From the NCBI GenBank assembly GCA_944320235.1, contig CALUGQ010000028.1:1-64000 (forward strand): a stretch of 64,000 nucleotides of DNA. Reading direction: 5' to 3'. The stretch comes from an uncultured Prevotella sp. (GTDB taxonomy: Bacteria > Bacteroidota > Bacteroidia > Bacteroidales > Bacteroidaceae). The notes beneath the pieces are model-generated. The model ran no database searches and was not told where the DNA came from. It was given only the letters and a program-made list of their open reading frames with translations. The position numbers were made by a program, and so were the translations under genes. Shown one piece after another: positions 55,521 to 64,000 of this stretch (positions are counted from its first letter, which is position 1; each line of letters starts with the position of its first letter).

Positions 55521-56879
55521 TCAAGCCTCCTTGGCCAGCCTCTCCTTTATGGCCTTGCTGTCGGCCTCATACCCCGGTTTGTCAAGAAGCGCAAACATAT
55601 TTTTCTTGTATGCCTCCACGCCGGGCTGGTTGAAAGGATTCACCCCGAGCACATTGCCGCTGATGCCGCAAGCTATCTCGAAGAAATATATGAGCTGGCC
55701 GATGCAGTACTCGTCGAGTACAGGCACGCTGATGCGTATGTTAGGCACGCCACCGTCCACGTGGGCGAGGCGCGTTCCAAGCTCGGCCATCTTGTTCACC
55801 TCGTCAACGCGCTTGCCTGCAAGGAAGTTAAGCCCGTCAAGGTTCTCCTCGTCAGACGGGAAAAGCAGCTTGTTGTTGGGCTGCTCAACGCTGATTACTG
55901 TCTCGTAGATGGTGCGCTCGCCCTGCTGGATCCACTGCCCCATTGAGTGCAGGTCGGTAGTGAAGTCGCACGATGCAGGGAAGATGCCCTTGCCGTCCTT
56001 GCCTTCGCTTTCGCCGTAGAGCTGTTTCCACCACTCGCTGAAGTAATGCAGCTTGGGCTGGTAGTTAACCATTATCTCTATCTTCTTGCCGGCCTCGGCA
56101 TACAAGGCGTTGCGCACAGCGGCATAGATGGCTGCGGGATTCTGCTCGAAGGGCACGTCGATGGCGCACGCCTTCTCCATGTCTGCGGCACCGCCAACGA
56201 GCTTCGTGATGTCAAAGCCAGCACAGGCGATGGGCAGCAGGCCGACGGGCGTAAGCACTGAGAAGCGCCCGCCGACGTTGTCGGGGATGACAAAGGTCTT
56301 GTATCCCTCCTTCGTGGCAGCCGCACGGGCAGCGCCCTTGGTGGCATCGGTAACTGCTACGATTACCTTGCGAGCCTCGTCCTTGCCCCTCTGGTCCTCG
56401 CACTGCTTCTTCAGCAGGCGGAAAGTGAGCGCGGTCTCGGTCGTCGTGCCAGACTTGGATATGTTGATGACACCGAATTTCTTGCCTTTCAGATATTCTG
56501 TAAGTTCAGAGAGGTAGTCCTCGCCGATATTGTTGCCTGCAAAAAGTATCACAGGATTCTTGCCGTCGGCCACGAGCCAGCCAAACGAATTGCCCAGACC
56601 CTCAATCACGGCGCGCGCCCCGAGGTAGCTGCCGCCGATGCCGGCCACGACGATTGCCTCGCAGTTGGCCCGCAAGGTGTCGGCACAGTCCTGTATTTCA
56701 TGCAAGAACTCAGGCGTGATGGATGTAGGCAGGTGGAGCCATCCGAGGAAGTCGTTGCCCGGGCAAGTGCCTTCTTCGAGAGCCTTGCGTGCCTCGTTCA
56801 CTTTAGGTTCGTAAGCCTTCACTGCACCTTCGGCCAGGAACTGCTTGGCCTTGGTGATGTCTAAGCTGATAGTTTTCAT
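55521..56879 (-). CDS. pgi: Glucose-6-phosphate isomerase
   Basis: The 452-residue enzyme interconverts glucose 6-phosphate and fructose 6-phosphate. Family motifs: [16 protein letters not shown] near 80, [17 protein letters not shown] near 135 (phosphate-binding Ser/Thr), [16 protein letters not shown] near 205 (arginine) and the C-terminal [18 protein letters not shown] with the Lys. The length is that of the short bacterial form. It lies between gpsA and the HAD gene, all on the minus strand. Confidence 0.97.
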   Translation of the reverse strand: MKTISLDITKAKQFLAEGAVKAYEPKVNEARKALEEGTCPGNDFLGWLHLPTSITPEFLHEIQDCADTLRANCEAIVVAGIGGSYLGARAVIEGLGNSFGWLVADGKNPVILFAGNNIGEDYLSELTEYLKGKKFGVINISKSGTTTETALTFRLLKKQCEDQRGKDEARKVIVAVTDATKGAARAAATKEGYKTFVIPDNVGGRFSVLTPVGLLPIACAGFDITKLVGGAADMEKACAIDVPFEQNPAAIYAAVRNALYAEAGKKIEIMVNYQPKLHYFSEWWKQLYGESEGKDGKGIFPASCDFTTDLHSMGQWIQQGERTIYETVISVEQPNNKLLFPSDEENLDGLNFLAGKRVDEVNKMAELGTRLAHVDGGVPNIRISVPVLDEYCIGQLIYFFEIACGISGNVLGVNPFNQPGVEAYKKNMFALLDKPGYEADSKAIKERLAKEA

Positions 56880-56955
56880 TGGTTTTGACGTTTTTATATG
56901 GTTAGTTTTGCATTTTCCTTGCCACTTCCGCCTTGGCGTGCAGCCCGACAGGCTG

Positions 56956-57951
56956 TCAACGGAACGAGTCCGTGAGCAACTTAATCTCTATCTGCGGGCT
57001 TATACGCTCATAAAGGATGTTGTATACAGCATCGAGGATAGGCATGTTCACGTGCAGGTGGCGGTTTATTTCCTTCATGCACTTGGTGCCGAAGTAGCCT
57101 TCGGCTATCATCTCCATCTCTATCTGCGCGCTCTTCACGCTGTAGCCCTTGCCTATCATGGTGCCGAACGTGCGGTTGCGCGAGAAATTGCTGTAGCCTG
57201 TCACGAGCAGGTCGCCGAGGTAGACTGAGTCGTATACGTTGCGCTCCAGCGGGTTCACCGCGTAAAGCAGGCGCGCCATCTCCTGCACGGCGTTGGCCAT
57301 GAGCACCGCCTGGAAGTTGTCGCCAAACTTCAGTCCGCTGCATATGCCGGCCGCAATGGCATAAACATTCTTCAGCACCGACGAGTATTCTATGCCCACC
57401 ACGTCGTCGCTGGTCTTCGTCTTGATGTACTCGCTGGAGAGCACGTCGGCGAAAGCCTGCGCCTTGTCGCGGTCGGAGCACGCCACGGTGAGGTACGACA
57501 GCCGCTCAAGGGCCACCTCCTCAGCGTGCGACGGCCCCCCGAGGCAGGCCAGGTTCTCGTAAGGCACGTCATACACCTGGTGGAAGTACTCCGAGCATAC
57601 AAGGTTCTCGTCTGGCACGATGCCCTTGATGGCCGTCACGACGAACTTGTCCTTCAGCCTGACGCGGAGTTTCTTGAGGTGGTTCTTGAGGTAGGGCGAG
57701 GGCGTTACGAACACGAGCGTGTCGTAGTTGTCGGCAATCTTGTTGATGTCGCTCGAGAACGATATCTCGTCGATGTTGAAGCGCACGCCCATGAGGTATG
57801 CCGGGTTGTGGCCAAGCCGCCGGAAATCCTCTATGCGGTCGTCGCGCCGCATATACCATCCGATGTGGCGGGTATGCCCCACCACAATCTTGGCAATGGC
57901 CGTAGCCCAACTGCCCCCGCCTATGATTGCAATTTTTCCGCAGTCGAACAT
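56956..57951 (-). CDS. gpsA: NAD(P)-dependent glycerol-3-phosphate dehydrogenase
   Basis: The start at 57951 fits the family; a frame extending upstream reaches toward lysS and lacks homology. The 331-residue enzyme makes glycerol 3-phosphate for phospholipid synthesis. [18 protein letters not shown] binds the cofactor, then [37 protein letters not shown] and [18 protein letters not shown] with the catalytic Lys (VLKNVYA). All are typical of GpsA. It is 75 bases after lysS. Confidence 0.95.
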   Translation of the reverse strand: MFDCGKIAIIGGGSWATAIAKIVVGHTRHIGWYMRRDDRIEDFRRLGHNPAYLMGVRFNIDEISFSSDINKIADNYDTLVFVTPSPYLKNHLKKLRVRLKDKFVVTAIKGIVPDENLVCSEYFHQVYDVPYENLACLGGPSHAEEVALERLSYLTVACSDRDKAQAFADVLSSEYIKTKTSDDVVGIEYSSVLKNVYAIAAGICSGLKFGDNFQAVLMANAVQEMARLLYAVNPLERNVYDSVYLGDLLVTGYSNFSRNRTFGTMIGKGYSVKSAQIEMEMIAEGYFGTKCMKEINRHLHVNMPILDAVYNILYERISPQIEIKLLTDSFR

Positions 57952-58026
57952 TGCTTCACTTGCTTGTTGCCATGGTGGCGGCAGCGGGCGCACACAAGCC
58001 CCCGCTGCCGGCCATGCCTATGTGTT

Positions 58027-59757
58027 TCACTTCGCGGCAGCCTCAATCCACGCCGCGAACGTCTCTACCTTCGGGTTTTCGTAGCCCAGCTTGTACTTCT
58101 TGTTCACCCCGCAGGCATCCATCTGCAGTTTCTGCGGGTTAACGTCCTTTATGTCTGAAACGAGGTAATAGCCGCACTTGTTGAGCACAGGCACCCACTC
58201 GGCAGGCACGCCCACGGCGGCCCACTCCTCGTTGGTGCTGCGCGGGGCTTTCTTCTCGGGCCTCATCTGCGGGAAGAAGAGCACCTCCTGTATGAACGTC
58301 TTGCCCGTCATGAGCATCACCAGGCGGTCGATGCCTATGCCTATGCCGCTCGTCGGCGGCATGCCGTACTGCAGCGCGCGCAAGAAGTCCTGGTCTATTA
58401 TCATGGCCTCGTCGTCGCCCTTGTCGGCCAGGCGCATCTGCTCCTTGAAGCGCTCCTCCTGGTCTATCGGGTCGTTAAGCTCTGAGTAGGCGTTGGCCAG
58501 CTCCTTGCCGTTGACCATCAGCTCAAACCTCTCGGTCAGCCCGGGCTTCGAGCGGTGCATCTTTGTCAGCGGCGACATTTCCACAGGGTAGTCGGTAATG
58601 AACGTGGGCTGTATGAACGTGCCCTCGCAGAACTCGCCGAATATCTCGTCGATGAGCTTGCCCTTGCCCATCGTGTCGTCAATCTCCATGCCGAGCTTGC
58701 CGCACACCTCGCGTATCTGGGCCTCGTCCATGCCCGTGAGGTCGTAGCCCGTCTTCTCTTTTATTGCGTCGAGTATGGGCAGGCGGCGGTAGGGAGCCTT
58801 GAAGCTGACCATGTTGCCGTCAATCTCGCGCTCGGTGGAGCCGTTCACGGCTATGCATACCGTCTCAAGCAGCTTCTCCGTGAAAGCCATCATCCAGTTG
58901 TAGTCCTTGTACTGCACGTAGAGTTCCATGCAGGTGAACTCCGGGTTGTGGTTGCGGTCCATGCCTTCGTTGCGGAAGTTCTTGCCTATCTCGTATACGC
59001 CCTCAAAGCCGCCGACAATCAGTCGCTTCAGGTAAAGCTCCGTGGCTATGCGCATGTACATGTCGGTGTCGAGCGCGTTGAAGTGGGTCACGAACGGCCT
59101 TGCGCTCGCCCCGCCCGCGATGCTCTGCAGCGTGGGCGTCTCCACCTCGGTGTAGCCGGCCTCGTCGAGCACGCGGCGTATGGTGCGTATCACCGTGGCG
59201 CGCTTCAGGAAGGTATCCTTCACGCCGTCGTTCACCACAAGGTCCACGTAGCGCTGGCGGTAGCGCAGCTCGGGGTCGTCAAACTTGTCGTAGGCCACGC
59301 CGTCCTTGTACTTCACTATGGGCAGCGGCTTGAGGCTCTTCGAGAGCAGCGTCAGCTCCTGCGCGTGTACAGAGATTTCGCCTGTCTGCGTGCGGAACAC
59401 AAAGCCCTTCACGCCGATGAAGTCGCCTATGTCGAGCAGCCGCTTGAACACCTTATTATATAAGTCCTTGTCTTCGCCCGGACAGATGTCGTCGCGGGTG
59501 ATGTACACCTGTATCCTGCCTTTCGAGTCCTGGAGTTCGGCAAAGCTGGCCTTGCCCATCACGCGGCGGCTCATCATGCGCCCGGCTATGCACACCTCGC
59601 ACGGCTCGCCCTCATCGCTGAAGTTTGCCTTTATGTCGGTGGAGAAAGCGTTGGTGGGATACTCCGCAGCGGGGTACGGGTCAATGCCCATGTCGCGCAG
59701 CTCCTGCAAGCTCTGGCGCCTGCCTATTTCCTGTTCACTCAGTTCCAAAACGTTCAT
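58027..59757 (-). CDS. lysS: Lysine--tRNA ligase, class II
   Basis: The 576-residue enzyme has the N-terminal OB fold ([16 protein letters not shown]) and the class II catalytic domain: motif 2 [20 protein letters not shown] and motif 3 [17 protein letters not shown]-terminal extension of about 65 residues ([20 protein letters not shown]) is common in Bacteroidetes LysS. A -7 box TAAATTTG lies on the minus strand at 59788-59795, about 30 bases before the start. It leads the lysS-gpsA-pgi-HAD block. Confidence 0.97.
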   Translation of the reverse strand: MNVLELSEQEIGRRQSLQELRDMGIDPYPAAEYPTNAFSTDIKANFSDEGEPCEVCIAGRMMSRRVMGKASFAELQDSKGRIQVYITRDDICPGEDKDLYNKVFKRLLDIGDFIGVKGFVFRTQTGEISVHAQELTLLSKSLKPLPIVKYKDGVAYDKFDDPELRYRQRYVDLVVNDGVKDTFLKRATVIRTIRRVLDEAGYTEVETPTLQSIAGGASARPFVTHFNALDTDMYMRIATELYLKRLIVGGFEGVYEIGKNFRNEGMDRNHNPEFTCMELYVQYKDYNWMMAFTEKLLETVCIAVNGSTEREIDGNMVSFKAPYRRLPILDAIKEKTGYDLTGMDEAQIREVCGKLGMEIDDTMGKGKLIDEIFGEFCEGTFIQPTFITDYPVEMSPLTKMHRSKPGLTERFELMVNGKELANAYSELNDPIDQEERFKEQMRLADKGDDEAMIIDQDFLRALQYGMPPTSGIGIGIDRLVMLMTGKTFIQEVLFFPQMRPEKKAPRSTNEEWAAVGVPAEWVPVLNKCGYYLVSDIKDVNPQKLQMDACGVNKKYKLGYENPKVETFAAWIEAAAK

Positions 59758-59922
59758 AATATTCGAATGTCATTCTGATTGTAGCTGCAAATTTACGAAA
59801 ATATTTTGAATGCGCGCCGGTTTTTACTTTTATTATCACCTGCCGGCCCCTGCCTTGTTTGTAAATCAAAGTTACCTCTGCTCCCGCCCTGCGCAGTGGG
59901 CTGTGTGCCAGCGCGTTGCGGC

Positions 59923-60019
59923 AAGGCCCGTTTCTGCCCGCAAGACAGGCCGTTTCGCACTCCCATACGGGCTGTCTGGCGTTGCAATACGGGCTGTTTG
60001 GCATTTCCGCATCGGGCCG
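59923..60019 (+). repeat. 22-bp-period intergenic repeat array 7
   Basis: Five cores at exact 22-base steps: 59923 (AAGGCCCGT), 59945 (ACAGGCCGT), 59967 (ACGGGCTGT), 59989 (ACGGGCTGT) and 60011 (ATCGGGCCG). The links include TTCTGCCCGCAAG and CTGGCGTTGCAAT. The longest array in the window. Confidence 0.75.
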
Positions 60020-60140
60020 CATCGGCCGCAAAGAGGCTTTTGTAAGGCAAAATTACCGGCTTGGAGCCATCAGCAAAGGCCGGTCCAAGCCTTGAATCAT
60101 ATCAAAACACAAAGTTTCATGGGCAATATTCAATGCCAAA

Positions 60141-60156
60141 CTACCAAAATTGGTAG
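60141..60156. promoter_or_regulatory. Inverted repeat near the promoter of the exported-protein operon
   Basis: CTACCAA and TTGGTAG flank AA. It lies where the -33 element of the TAATTTTG box at 60179-60186 would be, so a regulator bound here would block or activate that promoter. The regulator is unknown. Confidence 0.5.
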
Positions 60157-60178
60157 TCATGCGTGAATATAAACTCTA

Positions 60179-60186
60179 TAATTTTG
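60179..60186 (+). promoter_or_regulatory. -7 box TAATTTTG of the exported-protein operon
   Basis: TAnnTTTG match 24 bases before the ATG at 60211, with no consensus TTTG upstream. Confidence 0.5.
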
Positions 60187-60210
60187 CAACCGTTTCAAAA
60201 ATTTAAATTT

Positions 60211-61065
60211 ATGTACAAAACTATTTTAATCATGACAATTGCGGCTACGATGGCACAGGCCGCAAACGCCCAGGCGGGAATCGGCCTTACCGACGAGGAA
60301 CGCGCTGCGACTGAAAAGCACAAAAAGGAGCTGGCCCAGCGCTTGCGCCTTAACGGGGAGGAAGCCTTCGCCACGCTGTGCATCAAGTACTACGTGCCGA
60401 AGTCGAAAAGCAAGGAGCTTTCAGACCTCGTGATGCTGCGCGAACGGCGCAAGGCTGCCTACGACTACATCCACGAGAAGTCACCAGCCCGTAGAGCAAG
60501 AGCAAAGCTGGCCATCGACAGCGCGTTCCAAGACTCCATCGACGTGCGCCTCATCCCGTTCAACCAAGGCATCTCCGGCGAGAACATAAGCTTTGCCATG
60601 CGCCTCATGCCCATACTGAACCTCGACGAGGCCCAACGCTCTTACATCATGCAGAAAGCCCTCGACATTGCCAGGCAGCTGCGCAAGAACCCGAGGAAGA
60701 ATGTGTGGAACGACGAAATCAACACACTACGCAAAACGCTCAACGCCGAGCAGCTTGACTGTTTCTTCACACACAAGAACGCCGGCAAGGCCACATCACT
60801 GATGCGGCAGACATGGAGCAAGCTCTGCGAAGCCAACATGGCCGCCAGGCTTGACAGTACACGCGACTGCGCACAGGCATATATGTACTACCTGGAGCAA
60901 CAGAAAATAAACGACATATATAGGTATTACGGCACATCAAAGAAGAAATACCTTGCAGAACTCAGCAAACGTATGCCCGAAATGGTGCGCCTTTACGACT
61001 CCCTCGGGAAGCGCAAGCGCATGGAGGCCAGAAAAAAGGAAGTAGGAAAGGAGTATGTATGGTGA
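60211..61065 (+). CDS. Exported helical protein of unknown function
   Basis: The ATG at 60211 is preferred: it opens a signal peptide (MYKTILIMTIAATMAQAANAQ) and lies just after the promoter. The mature protein of about 260 residues is basic and nearly all helix, with ATEKHKKELAQRLRLNGEEA, MRLMPILNLDEAQRSYIMQK and a Lys/Arg/Glu-rich end. No known domain. It is followed 20 bases later by the Sel1 gene, so they are probably one transcript. Helical periplasmic proteins with such regular repeats may act as scaffolds or chaperones; this is only a guess. Confidence 0.7.
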   Translation: MYKTILIMTIAATMAQAANAQAGIGLTDEERAATEKHKKELAQRLRLNGEEAFATLCIKYYVPKSKSKELSDLVMLRERRKAAYDYIHEKSPARRARAKLAIDSAFQDSIDVRLIPFNQGISGENISFAMRLMPILNLDEAQRSYIMQKALDIARQLRKNPRKNVWNDEINTLRKTLNAEQLDCFFTHKNAGKATSLMRQTWSKLCEANMAARLDSTRDCAQAYMYYLEQQKINDIYRYYGTSKKKYLAELSKRMPEMVRLYDSLGKRKRMEARKKEVGKEYVW

Positions 61066-61085
61066 CAACATTTAAGCCAAATTCA

Positions 61086-62498
61086 ATGATGAAAGCAAGC
61101 ATAGCCATCACAGCTGCCCTTGCCACCTGCATGGCAGCTGCCATCCCCGCCGCCGCGCAAACCGACGATGTCACGCAGGCTGTCTGCGTGCTCAAAGGCA
61201 TGGAGACAGACGGCGACAAGGCCAGGGCCATATCAACACTTGTCAGTGCAGCCACGCGCGACACCAGCGCAATGGCAATGAACGCGCTCGGAATAGCATA
61301 CATGAAAGGCATCGGCGTAGATGCCGACAGCACGCAAGCCACACTGTGGCTCGAACGCGCCGGCGAGGCCGGATACCATGATGCCTACCACAACCTCGGC
61401 ATGATGTACAAAGACGGACAGTGCGGCCTCAGGCAGGACTTCGCCAAGGCTGCCCGCTATTTCGATGCCGGGGCAAGGGCTGGCTCCGTAATGTGCTATT
61501 ACGACATGGGCTATATGCTCTACAAGGGTCTTGGCTGCCGCCAGGACTACGCCAAGGCTGCCGACCTGTTTGCAAAGGGTGTTGACCTCGACCACAGCCC
61601 GTGCCTATATATGCTCGGCCTGTGCTATCGCAATGGCTACGGTGTGGAGCGTGACACAGCCCGTGCATCGTTCTTACTTGGCCGCGCCGCAGAGCTGAGC
61701 TATGGCGCAGCCATCGAGGAACAGCTGCGCGAGCTGCCCGAAAACTCGTGGAACAGCCTCACCGCCCACATGGAGCAGGCCATGCAAGCCCCAGCCTCAA
61801 TGCCAGCCATCGAGCCGATGGTGGCCGACATCGCCTCAATACCTGGCGAGTACCAAGGCTCGCTCGTCACCTACGACTGGAGCGGCAAGTATATAATCAA
61901 CGAGCGCCCGCTCTCGATAAGCATGACCATGGCCGACGGCGTGGTAAGCGGCAAGTGGTGCGACGGCATAGACACCGTTTCATTCGCGGCGACGGTCGGC
62001 ACCGACGGCAAGCTCATATTCAAAGAGGGAGCCATGCGCCGGCATGAGCGTTACACCGAGGAGCACCCTGTGCTCTACCGCTTCAAGAGTGCCGACATCA
62101 CCTCTATGGGCGGAAGCCTTACGGGCAGCCTGCGCCTCTACTCCGTCACACAGCGCGAGCCTGAACGCCCGATGTACATATCGCTGGCAAAAGTAGGAAC
62201 GCAAGGACGCCAAGCTGCTGCCGACAGCACGGAAACAAGACTCAAAGCCTACCCCAACCCGTTCTCTGGCGACGTAACGCTCAGCTTCGACCTGACGGAA
62301 GACGTGGCTTCCGCACGCATTTGCCTCTACAGCCAGGCAGGCGTCAACGTGCTCAACGCCACCACGGGCGCACTTGCCGCAGGCCATCACTCGTTTACCA
62401 TCACGCCAAACGTTCCAGACGGTATGTATGTGGCCCATGTCACGGCTGGCAACCGCCAGTTCCGTGCAATAATAATTAAAAAGAGGGGCGCACTATGA
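61086..62498 (+). CDS. Sel1-repeat protein with type IX-like C-terminal sorting domain
   Basis: From the ATG at 61086 (a second ATG follows directly) the protein has 470 residues. A signal peptide ends at about 24 (AAAIPAAAQ). Residues about 60-210 hold four Sel1 repeats, such as AKAARYFDAGARAGSVMCYY and AKAADLFAKGVDLDHSPCLY. A beta domain (250-370) follows. Residues about 385-470 (LKAYPNPFSGDVTLSFDL through PDGMYVAHV) match the type A C-terminal sorting domain used by the type IX secretion system. It would be exported to the surface if that system is present. Its stop overlaps the next start by four bases. Confidence 0.8.
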   Translation: MMKASIAITAALATCMAAAIPAAAQTDDVTQAVCVLKGMETDGDKARAISTLVSAATRDTSAMAMNALGIAYMKGIGVDADSTQATLWLERAGEAGYHDAYHNLGMMYKDGQCGLRQDFAKAARYFDAGARAGSVMCYYDMGYMLYKGLGCRQDYAKAADLFAKGVDLDHSPCLYMLGLCYRNGYGVERDTARASFLLGRAAELSYGAAIEEQLRELPENSWNSLTAHMEQAMQAPASMPAIEPMVADIASIPGEYQGSLVTYDWSGKYIINERPLSISMTMADGVVSGKWCDGIDTVSFAATVGTDGKLIFKEGAMRRHERYTEEHPVLYRFKSADITSMGGSLTGSLRLYSVTQREPERPMYISLAKVGTQGRQAAADSTETRLKAYPNPFSGDVTLSFDLTEDVASARICLYSQAGVNVLNATTGALAAGHHSFTITPNVPDGMYVAHVTAGNRQFRAIIIKKRGAL

Positions 62499-63361
62499 AA
62501 AAAGTTTTGTTGTTGGCAATATTATTGCTAAATTTGCTCCCCATAATGAAAAACGGGAGACTCACGCTCGGCACTGCCACGCTCTCTGCCCAGAACATGG
62601 GCAACGAAAGCGGCTCAACCCTCTATCACTGCACCGACGAGGATGGATTTGAGTACACCTCGCCGTGGCCGTGCGAGAATGACCCATGCATAACCTCTTG
62701 CCCCATCTGCCACGAATCGATGCCATGCAAATCCTTGGATGGCCATATGTACGTACAGCACAACGAGAATGACGACCGGAAAGACCCCGACGAGGGCGAT
62801 GAAGGCAACCAAGGAGGCATAATTGGCGGTGGTGGCGGTAACACCGGAGGTGGAAGCGGAGGTTCAATCGTCGTAGGCCCGCCTTCAGGTGGAGGTGGCA
62901 GCAGTTCTAGCCAAACAAACATACGCACTACTACGCAAATAAAGAACGCTGCGGCCAAAGCCGTAAAAAGTATCCCTGGAAGAGACGCGAAATGCAATAA
63001 AGGAGTCCAAGCTGCATTTAAGAACTTATATGGAACTCTACCATCTGGCATGAATTGTCTTGCAAACGATATGGTTTCATATTGGGCAAATAATCCTTCA
63101 CAGTGGAAAGAAATAACCCTTTCTGAAGCTCAAGGATATGCAAATAATGGCTATTTTGTAGTTGCAGGATATCGAAACCCTGGAGGTCATGGACATGTTG
63201 TTGTCATTGTTCCTGGCAAAGAGACATATAGCACCAATTGGGGTGGAAAAGTTCCATGCACAATGGACACTGGATACGAGAAACGTAATGCATCGCAATC
63301 ATTCAGCTACAGTTTTGGAGCAAACAAAAAAGGAAAAGTTAAATTTTATTATTACAAATAA
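62495..63361 (+). CDS. Exported Cys/His amidase-like protein with C2H2-like motif and Gly-rich linker
   Basis: The 288-residue protein has a hydrophobic export signal (residues about 3-17, likely cleaved near 32). Residues 46-89 hold a Cys/His cluster, including CPIC (69-72) and His84/His89 in the C-x2-C-x11-H-x4-H spacing of C2H2 zinc fingers. A Gly/Ser linker follows (108-139). Residues about 150-288 look like a papain-fold Cys/His hydrolase of NlpC/P60 or CHAP type: Cys167 in DAKCNKGVQAAF, then His232/His234 in GGHGHVVVIVP, and STNWGG as third-polar-residue candidate. It might cut peptidoglycan. From about 62935 the DNA becomes clearly more AT-rich, so the C-terminal domain may have been swapped in. 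Family assignment is moderate. Confidence 0.65.
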   Translation: MKKVLLLAILLLNLLPIMKNGRLTLGTATLSAQNMGNESGSTLYHCTDEDGFEYTSPWPCENDPCITSCPICHESMPCKSLDGHMYVQHNENDDRKDPDEGDEGNQGGIIGGGGGNTGGGSGGSIVVGPPSGGGGSSSSQTNIRTTTQIKNAAAKAVKSIPGRDAKCNKGVQAAFKNLYGTLPSGMNCLANDMVSYWANNPSQWKEITLSEAQGYANNGYFVVAGYRNPGGHGHVVVIVPGKETYSTNWGGKVPCTMDTGYEKRNASQSFSYSFGANKKGKVKFYYYK

Positions 63362-63362
63362 T

Positions 63363-64000
63363 ATGAAACAAATTGTATTTATATTACTAATGTGCATTAT
63401 TAGTTCTAATTCATATGCACAAGAACAGATTTATCCAATTTCCAACAGCAGAAAAGTGCCTGCATATGAACAACCCGTTGTGCCTTTTGAGAACGACGAG
63501 ACTCGCACTGGCTTAACACCATATACACTAAAGAATAGCGAGACCGCCACGACCACAGACGGCACGACCTATACTGTAAACAACCTACGATATAAAGGCT
63601 GGGACGAAGAGTCGGGCGACTACAATGTGATTGAAATAAAAAGCGGCAGCACAACCCTGCTTTCATTAAACTATGACGACGGATTTGTATACTTTTTCTG
63701 CGAAAACAAGAACTTAGCAAACAGTCACAAGTCATTCTATCAGATTGATATGGGCATGGGCTACACCGCACTTGTGTTCACAGGCGTTGCAATGTCAAGC
63801 GAACCGCCTTACGTCACTGTTGTTGTTCTTAAGGACAACACTGCAACACTTGCATACAACAACAGGTATTACCTGGAAGACGTAATCAGAATGGAAGAAG
63901 AAGATGTCACCTCGCTTAAGATGCGCAAAAACACCATTGAATATGACGCAGACGACAAGCCTTCGGAAGAGCCCATAATAAAATATCTGACTTTCATGGA
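63363..64000 (+). CDS. Exported protein, partial (runs off window); possible partner of the amidase-like protein
   Basis: An ATG at 63363, one base after the preceding stop, opens a frame to the window end (212 residues). A signal peptide (MKQIVFILLMCIISSNSYAQ) is followed by an acidic, beta-rich sequence: TYTVNNLRYKGWDEESGDYN, SLNYDDGFVYFFCENKN and YYLEDVIRMEEEDVTSLK. No family recognised. The first part is AT-rich like the end of the amidase-like gene. Export and tight linkage suit an immunity protein to a periplasm-acting enzyme, but equally an ordinary operon partner. Confidence 0.65.
   Translation, partial: MKQIVFILLMCIISSNSYAQEQIYPISNSRKVPAYEQPVVPFENDETRTGLTPYTLKNSETATTTDGTTYTVNNLRYKGWDEESGDYNVIEIKSGSTTLLSLNYDDGFVYFFCENKNLANSHKSFYQIDMGMGYTALVFTGVAMSSEPPYVTVVVLKDNTATLAYNNRYYLEDVIRMEEEDVTSLKMRKNTIEYDADDKPSEEPIIKYLTFM

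Larger units (their letters stand above)
59758..60210. other. Divergent intergenic region, 453 bases
   Basis: Between lysS and the exported-protein operon. It holds the lysS -7 box (59788-59795), repeat array 7 (59923-60019), an inverted repeat at 60141-60156 and a plus -7 box TAATTTTG at 60179-60186. Confidence 0.65.

Noticed and set aside
3643-60019. The 22-bp-period arrays as CRISPR loci
   Set aside because: Units are degenerate, the period is too short for repeat plus spacer, there are only three to five units each, and no cas genes are present.
1-64000. Prophage, insertion sequence or integrative element
   Set aside because: No integrase, transposase, capsid or conjugation gene was found, and the single tRNA gene shows no flanking direct repeat that I could see.

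Overview
The window is a chromosomal stretch of a Bacteroidales bacterium, most likely a gut Prevotellaceae member. This is inferred from promoters of the Bacteroidetes form (TTTG, 19-20 bases, TAnnTTTG), from abundant lipoproteins and TonB-linked or type IX-style surface proteins, from a complete Rnf complex, and from an arabinose regulon of Bacteroides type led by a NUDIX-fold AraR. No ribosomal RNA, phage, insertion sequence or CRISPR array is visible. One tRNA gene, tRNA-Arg(TCT), is present.

Layout. 1-3.3 kb: secreted proteins on the minus strand, including a transglutaminase-like enzyme and a lipoprotein. 4-5.7 kb: a membrane-anchored TPR/HTH regulator. 5.9-7 kb: galE. 7.1-12.7 kb: the rseC-rnfBCDGEA operon, a membrane ion-pumping ferredoxin:NAD oxidoreductase. 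12.8-16.3 kb: housekeeping genes (conserved hypothetical, HD hydrolase, menA, small membrane protein, rluA-type pseudouridine synthase). 16.6-21.7 kb: a LacI regulator, altronate dehydratase, NhaC-family antiporter and a nucleotidyltransferase-like protein. 22.1-28.7 kb: tRNA-Arg, a TonB-dependent receptor, a zinc-ribbon membrane protein, a U32 protein and metA. 29.5-33.7 kb: M13 peptidase and an ABC-F ATPase.

34.2-49.1 kb is the arabinose locus: aldose 1-epimerase, SSS symporter, araR, araD, araA, FGGY kinase, GH51, a protein with three GH43 modules, transketolase and rpiB. Arabinan oligosaccharides would be cut outside the cytoplasm by GH51 and GH43. Arabinose would be anomerised and imported, then converted by AraA, the kinase and AraD to xylulose 5-phosphate, which transketolase and RpiB feed into the pentose phosphate pathway. 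A perfect 11-bp inverted repeat before the first gene is the likely AraR operator, and intercistronic hairpins divide the transcript.

49.5-59.8 kb holds trmO, two DUF4230 proteins, small exported proteins, a GH105 hydrolase, and the block lysS-gpsA-pgi-HAD. 60.2-64 kb is an operon of exported proteins: a helical protein, a Sel1 protein with a type IX-like C-terminal sorting domain, a Cys/His amidase-like protein with a C2H2-like Cys/His pattern, and a following exported protein cut by the window end.

Two observations stand out. Seven long intergenic regions each carry a short array of degenerate units with an exact 22-bp period. The terminal operon looks like a modular secreted peptidase/amidase with a neighbouring exported partner.
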